Below are positions 1 through 6,013 of a stretch of DNA of 7,431 nt, piece by piece. Position 1 is the first letter of the stretch. Every line of letters starts with the position of its first letter. This DNA comes from an uncultured Planctomycetota bacterium. GTDB lineage: Bacteria; Planctomycetota; Planctomycetia; Pirellulales; Thermoguttaceae. The notes beneath the pieces were generated by a model, which saw only the letters and a program-made list of their open reading frames with translations, did not search any database and was not told the origin of the DNA. Where the stretch lies: the NCBI GenBank assembly GCA_902797455.1, contig CADBTE010000011.1, positions 1-7,431 on the forward strand. Direction: 5' to 3'. The position numbers and the translations under genes are program-made.

Positions 1-470
1 ACCAGACCGCCGCCGATCCCGTTGCTGACGGTGATCCAGAGAAAATAATCAACGTCTTTACAGGCGCCAAAGATTTTCTCGGCCCAGGCGCAGGCGTTGA
101 CATCGTTTTCGACGGCGACCGGCTTGCCGTAGCGCTCTTTGAGAATCTTGGCAATGGGGAAGTCGCCGATCCCCGAGAAGGGGGCGTAGACCCAAAGTCC
201 CTTTTCCGGATCGGCCAATCCCGGAATCAGAGCCCCGATTCCCAACAGTTCGCCGATATCGGCGCCGGTGCTTCGCAGTGTCTCGGCGACCGCGCTTTCG
301 ATGGCCGAAAGAACCCCCTCCTGACCACAGTCCCGCGTGAGCCGGCGGTGGGCAATCCCCAAGAGCTGAGGGGCCGCCGCGGCGCGGCGCGATACCAGCG
401 CGGTCAGGAGCTTAGAGCCGCCGATATCGATGGCCAGAAATGTTTCGGCCCGGCTGAGGTCGTTCGACAT
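1..470 (-). CDS. ROK-family sugar kinase/regulator, N-terminal 156 residues (3' end off the left edge)
   Basis: Translating the minus strand from the ATG at 470-468 gives an open frame that runs off the left edge. Seen: the phosphate-binding motif DIGGSK at residues 15-20, a proline-containing IPGLADP segment around 82-88, the ROK hallmark ENDVNACA at 121-128 (Asp123 is the expected catalytic base in sugar-kinase members), and WITVSNGIGGGL at 145-156. Known: ROK proteins phosphorylate glucose, N-acetylglucosamine, N-acetylmannosamine or related sugars with ATP in the cytoplasm. Others are repressors with an added N-terminal helix-turn-helix, which is absent here, so a kinase is favoured. An in-frame TAG three codons upstream fixes the start. 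The Shine-Dalgarno is weak (AGAAAG, 9 nt before the ATG). The glycine-rich motif has Ser-Asn where Gly-Thr is more usual. The sugar specificity motif lies outside the window, so the substrate cannot be named. The gene lies downstream of htrA, behind a terminator. Confidence 0.88.
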   Translation of the reverse strand, partial: MSNDLSRAETFLAIDIGGSKLLTALVSRRAAAAPQLLGIAHRRLTRDCGQEGVLSAIESAVAETLRSTGADIGELLGIGALIPGLADPEKGLWVYAPFSGIGDFPIAKILKERYGKPVAVENDVNACAWAEKIFGACKDVDYFLWITVSNGIGGGL

Positions 471-488
471 AGAGCGCTACTTTCTAAG

Positions 489-518
489 AAAAAAAACTCT
501 CCCCGCGGCGCGGGGAGA
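489..518 (-). terminator. Intrinsic terminator after htrA, before the ROK gene
   Basis: On the minus strand, a 9-bp GC-rich stem (498-506 pairing with 510-518, 3-nt loop) is followed at once by eight T residues (489-496). It starts 15 nt after the htrA stop and ends 18 nt before the ROK ATG. That leaves almost no room for a separate ROK promoter, so ROK expression probably depends on read-through or on a promoter inside htrA. Confidence 0.85.
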
Positions 519-533
519 AAAACAGCGGGACGA

Positions 534-1724
534 TTATTTCAGTTCGACGACGACGTTCATCGCCTGACCCTGGCGGATGATATTCATCGTGATTTTATCT
601 CCGGGGCGGTGGGCCTCCACCGCCGAGAGGAATTCCTGGACCGTACGGATCTGCTGGTCGTTGATTCCGACGATCAGGTCCATCCCCTCCTTCGGGACGA
701 CCCGCTGGTAACCGCGCAGTGTCTGGCCGTACTGCTGCACGGTCATCTCCACCGCCTTGCCGCCGCGGATGCCCGCCAGGTCGACCGGGCCCCCGTTTTC
801 GATCATCACCGGGACGAGCCCATGGGGAGTCTCGCTCATCTGAAGGACGCCGGCGTCGCCGCGGACAACCTTCCCCTCATTGAGGAGGAGGTTCGAGATA
901 CGAGAGATAGTGTTGACGGGGATCGCGAAACCGACCCCGGTATTCTCCCCGATTCGGCTGGCGATGGCGGTGTTCATTCCGATCAGCCGGCCGGAGGAAT
1001 CGAACAGCGCGCCGCCGGAATTCCCGACGTTGATCGCCGCGTCGATCTGAATGACCCCCTTGATCTCGCGGTTGTTCGGGCTTTCGATCGTTCTGTTCAA
1101 GCTGGAGATGATCCCGCGCGTCATGGTTCGTTCGTAGCCGAACGGGTTCCCGATGGCGAAGACCGCCTGACCGACCAGCAGCTGCGAGGAGTCGGCGAAC
1201 TCGACCGGGAAGAGCGATTCGGCGGGAGCGTCGATCTTCAGCAGGGCGATATCGGTCGAGGGGTCTTCCCCGATGTTGACCGCGGGGTATTCGCCGCCGT
1301 CGAACAGACGCACCTTAATATCGTTCGCGCCGTTGACGACGTGGCTGTTGGTAAGAATCACGCCGTCTTTGGAGAGAACCACGCCGCTGCCGAGCCCTTC
1401 GGCGGTCTGCGACTGGAAGAACTGCCCCTGGCGGACCATCACCGTATCGATATTAACGACCGAACGGTTCCGGTTTTCGTAGATGGTGATCCCGACCTGT
1501 TCTTCGGGGAGCAAGCTCTTATAGCGGCTGTTGAACAGTTCGCTGCGGTACTCCATCGGGGCGGTCGGTTTGCCGATTTCCGGCAGAACGGTCTGACGAA
1601 GATCGATTACTTTCTTTCCTCCCCGCGCGGCGCCGTGCATCGGCGGGGCCTGCGCCACAACAGCGCCGGCGGCGCCCAGGGTGAGAAACAACACAAACAC
1701 GGTTCGAAGCGTTTTGTTATTCAT
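534..1724 (-). CDS. Secreted HtrA/DegP-like trypsin-type serine protease with one PDZ domain (396 aa)
   Basis: Envelope quality-control protease of the HtrA (S1C) family, expected to degrade or hold misfolded exported proteins in the periplasm. Residues 1-26 form a signal peptide: basic MNNKTLR, then a hydrophobic stretch, with likely cleavage near VAQA. The protease domain spans about 80-285 and shows the full triad: His128 in TNSHVV, Asp158 in STDIALL, Ser236 in VGNSGGAL. A single PDZ domain lies at about 290-396, with a GVLQ start and the GMDLIVGIND and GDKITMNIIRQG strands. One PDZ makes it closer in architecture to DegS or HtrA2 than to two-PDZ DegP, but the secretion signal looks cleavable. 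The frame stays open up to an ATG at 1895. The start at 1724 is preferred because the signal peptide begins there, a GGGA lies 6 nt upstream, and the -10 box of a strong promoter lies inside the longer frame. The transcript ends at the hairpin at 489-518. Confidence 0.95.
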   Translation of the reverse strand: MNNKTLRTVFVLFLTLGAAGAVVAQAPPMHGAARGGKKVIDLRQTVLPEIGKPTAPMEYRSELFNSRYKSLLPEEQVGITIYENRNRSVVNIDTVMVRQGQFFQSQTAEGLGSGVVLSKDGVILTNSHVVNGANDIKVRLFDGGEYPAVNIGEDPSTDIALLKIDAPAESLFPVEFADSSQLLVGQAVFAIGNPFGYERTMTRGIISSLNRTIESPNNREIKGVIQIDAAINVGNSGGALFDSSGRLIGMNTAIASRIGENTGVGFAIPVNTISRISNLLLNEGKVVRGDAGVLQMSETPHGLVPVMIENGGPVDLAGIRGGKAVEMTVQQYGQTLRGYQRVVPKEGMDLIVGINDQQIRTVQEFLSAVEAHRPGDKITMNIIRQGQAMNVVVELK

Positions 1725-1808
1725 AGCGATTCCCAATGTTTTCTTCCCTAATCTAACTGGGAGCGGTTTTGCTTTTCCTTTCTTGTTTCCGCCGCTCGGG
1801 GTTATTTG

Positions 1809-1840
1809 TTCCTCTTTCGAGGAATCCTCCCCGCCGGGGA
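1809..1840 (-). promoter_or_regulatory. Two adjacent hairpins in the htrA 5' leader
   Basis: Reading the minus strand, the leader begins near 1848 and soon meets a 5-bp hairpin TCCCC-GGC-GGGGA (1840-1828). Three nucleotides later comes a 6-bp hairpin TTCCTC-GAAA-GAGGAA (1824-1809), closed by a GAAA (GNRA-type) tetraloop. Neither has a T-tract and neither covers the ribosome-binding site, which lies about 75 nt further on. A role in mRNA stability or 5'-end protection is possible but is inference. Confidence 0.45.
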
Positions 1841-1854
1841 CCAGGGCGTCAAAG

Positions 1855-1883
1855 ATTATACCCCTTCTTTGCTTCCGGCTCAA
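1855..1883 (-). promoter_or_regulatory. Sigma70-type promoter of htrA (TTGAGC-N17-TATAAT)
   Basis: On the minus strand TTGAGC (1883-1878) is followed after exactly 17 bp by a perfect TATAAT (1860-1855). The expected transcript start is near 1848, giving a leader of about 124 nt before the ATG at 1724. The promoter lies inside the longer upstream-extended frame, which supports the shorter htrA start. A housekeeping-type promoter suggests basal expression rather than purely stress-sigma control. Confidence 0.75.
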
Positions 1884-1923
1884 TTCTAAATACACGCTTT
1901 CGACGCCCCGGCCGGAAAGGTTC

Positions 1924-1951
1924 TTGCTTGTCCGGTAAGGTTTGATATATT
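1924..1951 (+). promoter_or_regulatory. Probable promoter of transketolase (TTGCTT-N16-TATATT)
   Basis: TTGCTT at 1924-1929 and TATATT at 1946-1951 are separated by 16 bp, a fair match to sigma70 spacing and sequence. The start would be near 1958, leaving a leader of about 87 nt before the GTG at 2045. It points away from the htrA promoter. Confidence 0.5.
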
Positions 1952-2030
1952 ACGTGTTAGACTCGCGGGGCTTGCGTGTTTTTTGCCCCAAGGAAGAGGA
2001 AATAGCGATCGGTTTCGGTGGAATTCAACC

Positions 2031-2036
2031 AAGGAG
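2031..2036 (+). promoter_or_regulatory. Shine-Dalgarno AAGGAG that sets the GTG start of transketolase
   Basis: AAGGAG lies 8 nt before the GTG at 2045, which is ideal spacing. It is downstream of the first in-frame GTG (2018) and 20 nt before the next ATG (2057), so it singles out 2045 as the start. Confidence 0.8.
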
Positions 2037-2044
2037 TAAAGAAA

Positions 2045-4054
2045 GTGGCTTGTTCGATGTCTCCCCAGGAAAAGCAGGCGATTGACGCGATTCGCGTCCT
2101 TTCGATGGACGCGGTGCAGAAGGCCAAAAGCGGTCACCCAGGCACAGCGGTGGCGCTGGCGCCGGTGACCTATCTGCTCTACAACGAGGTGATGGACTAC
2201 AATCCGGCCAACCCTTCCTGGATGAACCGTGATAAGTTCGTTCTGTCGATCGGGCACGCGTCGATGCTCCTCTACGCGACCCTTCACCTGGCGGGGGTCA
2301 AAGGGGACAAGCCGGTGACGATGGACGACATCAAATCGTTCCGCCAGCTCGACAGCCGCTGCGCCGGTCACCCCGAGTTCGGTCATACCTCGGGGGTCGA
2401 AATGACGACCGGCCCGCTGGGGGCCGGGGCGGCGACCAGCGTCGGGATGGCGCTGGCGTCGAAGTGGTACGCCAGCCGCTACAACAAGCCCGGCTTTGAT
2501 CTGTTCAGCTCTCGCGTCTACGCCCTGTGCGGCGACGGCGATATGATGGAGGGAATCACCTCCGAGGCCGCCTCGCTGGCCGGCCACCTGGGGCTGTCGA
2601 ACCTGTGCTGGATCTACGACAGCAATAAAATCACGATCGAAGGGGATACCGCTTTGGCCTTCTCCGAGTCGGTCAAAGACCGCTTCGCCGCCTACGGATG
2701 GAACGTGCTGGAGGTCGGCGACGCCAACGATCTGCCGGCGATGCGCCGCGCGCTGGATGCCGCCCGCGGCGCCGATCGTCCCACGCTGATCATCGTCGAG
2801 AGCGTCATCGCCTACGGCGCCCCGACCAAGGCGGGGAAGGAATCGGCCCACGGCGCGCCGCTTGGGGAAGAAGAGATCCTCGGCGCGAAAAAATTCTACG
2901 GCTATCCCGAAGAGCCGTTCTTCGTCGATCCGCAGGTCTATAAAACCTTCGCCGACGGCCTCGGCGCTCGCGGCGCCCGAGCCGAAAGCGCCTGGAACGC
3001 GCTGTTTGCCTCTTACCGCCAGGCGTTCCCCGAACTGGCCGCCGAGATTGAGACGATCGCCGCCGGCGGCCTTCCCGAGGGGTGGGAAGAAAAGGTTCAG
3101 GCCTTCCCGGCCGACGCCAAAGGGCTGGCCAGCCGTTCCTCCGGGGGGAAGGTCCTCAACGACCTGGCCGCCGGTATCCCGTGGCTGGTCGGCGGTTCGG
3201 CCGACCTGGCGCCGTCGAACAACACGTGGCTGAAGCTGCCCGACGCCGGGGAGTGCCTTCCGGGGCAGATCGGCCGCAATATTCACTTCGGCATCCGCGA
3301 AAACGCGATGGCGGCGATCACCAACGGCCTGGTTCTTTCCGGGCTTCGCGCTTTCTGCGGGACGTTCTTTGTCTTCTGCGACTACCTCCGTCCGATGATC
3401 CGCCTGGCCGCGCTGATGAAGATCCCGACGCTGTTCGTCTTCACGCACGACTCGATCGGGGTCGGCGAGGACGGCCCGACCCACCAGCCGGTCGAGCACC
3501 TGGCGGCGCTTCGCGCTATCCCGAACGTTAATGTCTTCCGTCCCGCCGACGCCAACGAGGCCGCCGAGTGCTACAAGGCGGCGATGAAGATCACCGACGG
3601 GCCTTCGGTGATGATCCTCTCCCGTCAGAATCTTCCGACGATCGACCGCGGGACGTTCGGTGCCGCCGCGGGCGCCGGCCGCGGCGGTTACGTCGTCTTC
3701 GACAGCGGCAAGACCCCCGAGATTCTTCTGATCGCCACCGGGAGCGAGGTTTCGCTGTGCTTGCAGGCCGCCGAACTTCTGGCCGCCGAAGGGCGCGCGG
3801 TTCGGGTGGTGAGTATTCCCTGCTGGGAACTGTTCGCCGCGCAGAGCCAACAGTACCGCGATTCGGTCCTCCCGCCGCAGGTGAAGAAGCGCGTCGGTGT
3901 CGAGGCGGCCGTCGGCTTCGGCTGGGAGCGTTTCCTCGGCGGTGACGGGAAGTTCGTCGGGATGAGCGGCTTCGGCGCCAGCGCCCCGGCCGGTGTCCTG
4001 ATGAAGCACTTTGGGCTGAGCGCCGAAGCGATCGCCGCCGCGGCGAAGAACTGA
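2045..4054 (+). CDS. tkt: Transketolase (669 aa, GTG start)
   Basis: Thiamine-diphosphate enzyme that moves two-carbon ketol units between xylulose 5-phosphate and ribose 5-phosphate or erythrose 4-phosphate, in the cytoplasmic non-oxidative pentose phosphate pathway. All three domains are present and the length is typical of bacterial transketolases (about 660-690 aa). Seen in order: GHPG (30-33, His31), GHAS (His71), GHPE (His109), GPLGAG (123-128), the ThDP/Mg motif starting GDGDMMEG (163-170) and closing at Asn194 in YDSNKI, His269 in SAHG, catalytic Glu419 in FGIREN, FTHDS (His468), GEDGPTHQP with His480, and the C-terminal domain from about 545 with ATGSEVSL (564-571). The start is taken as GTG 2045 because of the AAGGAG 8 nt upstream; frames beginning at 2018 or 2057 are less well placed. 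It is monocistronic: the flanking genes are divergent on the left and 277 bp away on the right. No key residue is missing. Confidence 0.97.
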   Translation: MACSMSPQEKQAIDAIRVLSMDAVQKAKSGHPGTAVALAPVTYLLYNEVMDYNPANPSWMNRDKFVLSIGHASMLLYATLHLAGVKGDKPVTMDDIKSFRQLDSRCAGHPEFGHTSGVEMTTGPLGAGAATSVGMALASKWYASRYNKPGFDLFSSRVYALCGDGDMMEGITSEAASLAGHLGLSNLCWIYDSNKITIEGDTALAFSESVKDRFAAYGWNVLEVGDANDLPAMRRALDAARGADRPTLIIVESVIAYGAPTKAGKESAHGAPLGEEEILGAKKFYGYPEEPFFVDPQVYKTFADGLGARGARAESAWNALFASYRQAFPELAAEIETIAAGGLPEGWEEKVQAFPADAKGLASRSSGGKVLNDLAAGIPWLVGGSADLAPSNNTWLKLPDAGECLPGQIGRNIHFGIRENAMAAITNGLVLSGLRAFCGTFFVFCDYLRPMIRLAALMKIPTLFVFTHDSIGVGEDGPTHQPVEHLAALRAIPNVNVFRPADANEAAECYKAAMKITDGPSVMILSRQNLPTIDRGTFGAAAGAGRGGYVVFDSGKTPEILLIATGSEVSLCLQAAELLAAEGRAVRVVSIPCWELFAAQSQQYRDSVLPPQVKKRVGVEAAVGFGWERFLGGDGKFVGMSGFGASAPAGVLMKHFGLSAEAIAAAAKN

Positions 4055-4072
4055 GCCGTTTGCCGTCAGCGG

Positions 4073-4115
4073 CGCCTTCGCGCGGCGCGGATACCCTCCG
4101 CGGCGCGCGAAGGCG
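4073..4115 (+). terminator. Very long GC-rich hairpin 3' of transketolase (U-tract absent)
   Basis: The arms 4073-4091 and 4097-4115 pair over 12 bp, one G-G mismatch, then 6 bp, with a 5-nt loop (4092-4096). It begins 18 nt after the tkt stop. The bases that follow (TCGGGCTTTCC) are not a proper T-run and the minus side has none either. It may therefore act as a transcript-end stabiliser, a non-canonical terminator, or a repeat-type palindrome. The hairpin itself is seen; termination is inferred. Confidence 0.55.
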
Positions 4116-4331
4116 TCGGGCTTTCCGTTAAACTTTCTTTATCTTGTCTATTCTAATGTTTGTTCCCCTTTGACCGACTTTTGCCCCGACTTTTTTCCAC
4201 GGCGGGCAAATAATATGGTATTGTTCTAGAGACCTTTCAAGAGATTTCTTCGTAAAGAGACTATTGCTGCCACGGGGAAAACTCGGCGGGTTAAATCACT
4301 TAAGTATAGATATTCACTTACCGGCGGTCGT
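4116..4331. other. AT-rich intergenic stretch before the 540-residue gene
   Basis: Markedly more AT-rich than the genes on either side. It contains a 12-bp-period direct repeat of CCGACTTTT (4174-4182 and 4186-4194) and an inverted repeat TTTGCCC (4180-4186) / GGGCAAA (4204-4210). TCACTTA occurs twice, 18 bp apart (4296-4302 and 4314-4320). Several -10-like strings occur (TAATAT at 4211, TATAGA at 4305), but none has a good -35 at the right distance. The promoter of the downstream gene is expected here, but no single pair can be defended. Confidence 0.4.
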
Positions 4332-5954
4332 ATGAATTCGATGATCGAGCAGGTCTTTTATTTTCTTCGCAAACGTTCTTCGGCTTTCGCCGTCGAAAAG
4401 ATACAAAAGAGCTGTCGGGTGCTCCCGATCGACCTGGAAGAGATGCTCTGCTGGGCCGAGTCGCTGCGTCTTCCGGCCGACGGCCGGTTCGACACAATGA
4501 ACCTTGTCTTCCACCCGCTCCCGAGCGGTCACTTTGCCCTGGGGCGTGTGCGGCAGGTTCGCCGCGCCGACGACGCCGGCGCCGGTCACAAGGCGGCGCG
4601 CGGTCTGTACTGCCTTCAGTATTTCATTGTCGATTCCGAGCAGCTCCACCTGTTTGGGAACAACCCGATTCTCCTGTTCCGCCGGACACTGAGCTTAGAG
4701 CCGACGGTTCTGAACTACCCGTGCGAGGACCCCGCCGCGGTGACGCTGGCGTCGGACACCTGTTTCTTCGACTCCCGTCAGATGCGCGCGCTGGCCGTTA
4801 CGCCCGGGGCCGATTCGCTGGCGTATGTGACCGACCAGGTTCTTCATCGGCCGCTGGCCTCGTTCGTCTGCTCGAGCGCTTCTCCCCATATCGTTTCGGG
4901 GATACTGAACCTTCTGCCGGTCGACTACCGTCCCGAGGTCTCGTTCGCGCTGGAACTGGATTTCTCCACCGACCGCTGTCTGCGGCTGGCCGGTTTCTCC
5001 AAAAAACACCCGATTCCCAAACGGTGGGCCGGTTCACTGATCGACCTTGATTCCCCCCTCGACACGTCAAAACTGGGGGCTTGGTCTTCCTACGCCCGCC
5101 GGGCACTGGCGGACAACGGCTTTAGGTTCTTCGAAAAGCGCCTCATTGAGCAGCACCGCGCGATCCGGCGCCGCGCTCTTCAGGGGGAATGCTGGTTCCC
5201 CCCCAGCGCCGAGGAGCTCGACGCCGAAGGTCAAAAGAATCTCGAGGCGCTGCGGGTCTGTTTGGCGGAGGGGGTCGAGATCAACGCTCCCACCGGTCCG
5301 GACCTGGCCGATGAGCGTGTCTTTAAGATTCGTGTTTCCGGCAGCCAGGCACCTCATCTAACGATCCCCGAGAAACTTCGCCGCTGGCTGCTGGAGGCAC
5401 GTGCGGACGAAGAGATCTTCTCCGAGACGATCGACGAAAACGGGGAGGAAAAAGGGACCGCCACCGAGTTCCCCAACCCGGAGGAACTTAAAGAGGTGAC
5501 CGGCGAAAATGGCGAGAAACTCGGCCTTGAGGCGCTGCTTCGCATCGCCGCGGAGCTTTCGCGCCGTGAAAAGACCGAGGACACCGCGACGCCGCAGCCC
5601 AAGAACGTCCGTGACGAGCCGCTGTTCGTCTACGAAGGGCAAAACCGACTCTTCTCCCCCTACCAGCGGCTTCTGGCGATTGCTCCGGGCCGTGAAAAAG
5701 CGCTTATGGACCTCGACGCGCGGATCGCCGGGGCGCTCGGCGGAGATCGGGCCTCTTTGCTGGAGCTGGCGGCCTTCTGGCGGCAGTTTTCCCAGCTGAC
5801 CGACGGCGATCTGTTCCGCGCCGCGCAGGAGGAGTACATCCACTATATACGCTCCGTCCTGGTGACGGGAACAGAGCACGTAACCGGCGACGCCCGCGCT
5901 TCGATGGCCGCGCTGGATTTGATCGATATTCTCTTGGATAAGAATCTCACCTGA
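4332..5954 (+). CDS. Uncharacterised 540-residue protein, possible GAP1-N2-like N-terminal domain
   Basis: Not recognised with confidence. No signal peptide or membrane segment is visible, so it is probably cytoplasmic. Residues 1-125 begin MIEQVFYF and include FHPLPSGHFALGRVR (60-74), GLYCLQYFIV (91-100) and FGNNPILLFRRTL (108-120). This order loosely recalls the N-terminal GAP1-N2-type domain of bacterial proteins associated with small GTPases, but no GTPase gene is in the window and the match is from memory only. Residues 125-350 form a mixed alpha/beta middle part. Residues 355-427 are a strongly charged, Glu-rich linker. Residues 430-540 look helical. The first ATG (4332) and a second at 4341 are both possible starts, because neither has a clear Shine-Dalgarno (only GGCGG at 4323-4327). 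Codon use is like that of the neighbours, and a frame this long with a strong terminator right after its stop is convincing as a gene. No helicase, nuclease or ATPase motif was found. Confidence 0.85.
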   Translation: MNSMIEQVFYFLRKRSSAFAVEKIQKSCRVLPIDLEEMLCWAESLRLPADGRFDTMNLVFHPLPSGHFALGRVRQVRRADDAGAGHKAARGLYCLQYFIVDSEQLHLFGNNPILLFRRTLSLEPTVLNYPCEDPAAVTLASDTCFFDSRQMRALAVTPGADSLAYVTDQVLHRPLASFVCSSASPHIVSGILNLLPVDYRPEVSFALELDFSTDRCLRLAGFSKKHPIPKRWAGSLIDLDSPLDTSKLGAWSSYARRALADNGFRFFEKRLIEQHRAIRRRALQGECWFPPSAEELDAEGQKNLEALRVCLAEGVEINAPTGPDLADERVFKIRVSGSQAPHLTIPEKLRRWLLEARADEEIFSETIDENGEEKGTATEFPNPEELKEVTGENGEKLGLEALLRIAAELSRREKTEDTATPQPKNVRDEPLFVYEGQNRLFSPYQRLLAIAPGREKALMDLDARIAGALGGDRASLLELAAFWRQFSQLTDGDLFRAAQEEYIHYIRSVLVTGTEHVTGDARASMAALDLIDILLDKNLT

Positions 5955-5955
5955 C

Positions 5956-5986
5956 AAAAAAGCCCCCTTAAGCGGGGGCTTTTTTT
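5956..5986. terminator. Bidirectional intrinsic terminator between convergent genes
   Basis: AGCCCCC (5961-5967) pairs with GGGGGCT (5974-5980) around a 6-nt loop. Six A residues precede the stem and seven T residues end it, so it works on both strands. It starts 2 nt after the stop of the 540-residue gene and lies 28 nt past the stop of the minus-strand hydrolase gene. Confidence 0.93.
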
Positions 5987-5988
5987 AT

Positions 5989-6010
5989 CCGCGGCTTCGC
6001 GGGCGCGAAG
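5989..6010. other. Overlapping GC-rich palindromes next to the terminator
   Basis: CCGCG-GCTT-CGCGG (5989-6002) and CTTCGCG-GG-CGCGAAG (5995-6010) are mutually exclusive hairpins in the gap before the hydrolase stop codon. On the minus strand they would form just before the terminator hairpin. Function unknown. Confidence 0.4.
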
Positions 6011-6013
6011 GGG

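Larger units (their letters stand above)
1725..2044. other. 320-bp divergent intergenic region between htrA and transketolase
   Basis: This stretch without genes holds two back-to-back promoters whose -35 boxes are about 40 bp apart. It also holds the htrA leader with two small hairpins (1809-1840) and the roughly 90-nt transketolase leader with its Shine-Dalgarno. Short ORFs here, including the N-terminal extension of the htrA frame up to 1895, lack recognisable motifs. Nothing else was seen. Confidence 0.7.

Noticed and set aside
348..1751. 467-codon plus-strand frame antisense to htrA
   Set aside because: It overlaps a gene with a full catalytic triad and signal peptide. Its own product is Asp/Arg/Val-rich without motifs, as expected from the reverse frame of a GC-rich gene.
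1725..1895. 57-residue N-terminal extension of the HtrA frame
   Set aside because: It would bury the signal peptide, it contains the -10 box of the promoter, and it shows no domain.
1967..1989. GGGGC / GCCCC hairpin in the transketolase leader
   Set aside because: Only 5 bp with a 13-nt loop; likely chance, and no riboswitch-like architecture is seen.
2018..2044. Earlier GTG start for transketolase
   Set aside because: No Shine-Dalgarno at proper spacing, whereas GTG 2045 has AAGGAG 8 nt upstream. Nine extra residues are not needed by the family.
1886..4009. 707-codon minus-strand frame antisense to transketolase
   Set aside because: It is longer than the real gene, but its translation is low-complexity Arg/Gly/Asp/Val with no domain. 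Transketolase on the other strand has every family motif, so this is a GC-driven shadow.
5995..6010. Kinship between the CTTCGCG/CGCGAAG palindrome here and the palindrome at 4073-4115
   Set aside because: They share only 7-mers of GC-rich sequence, which is not enough to claim a repeat family.
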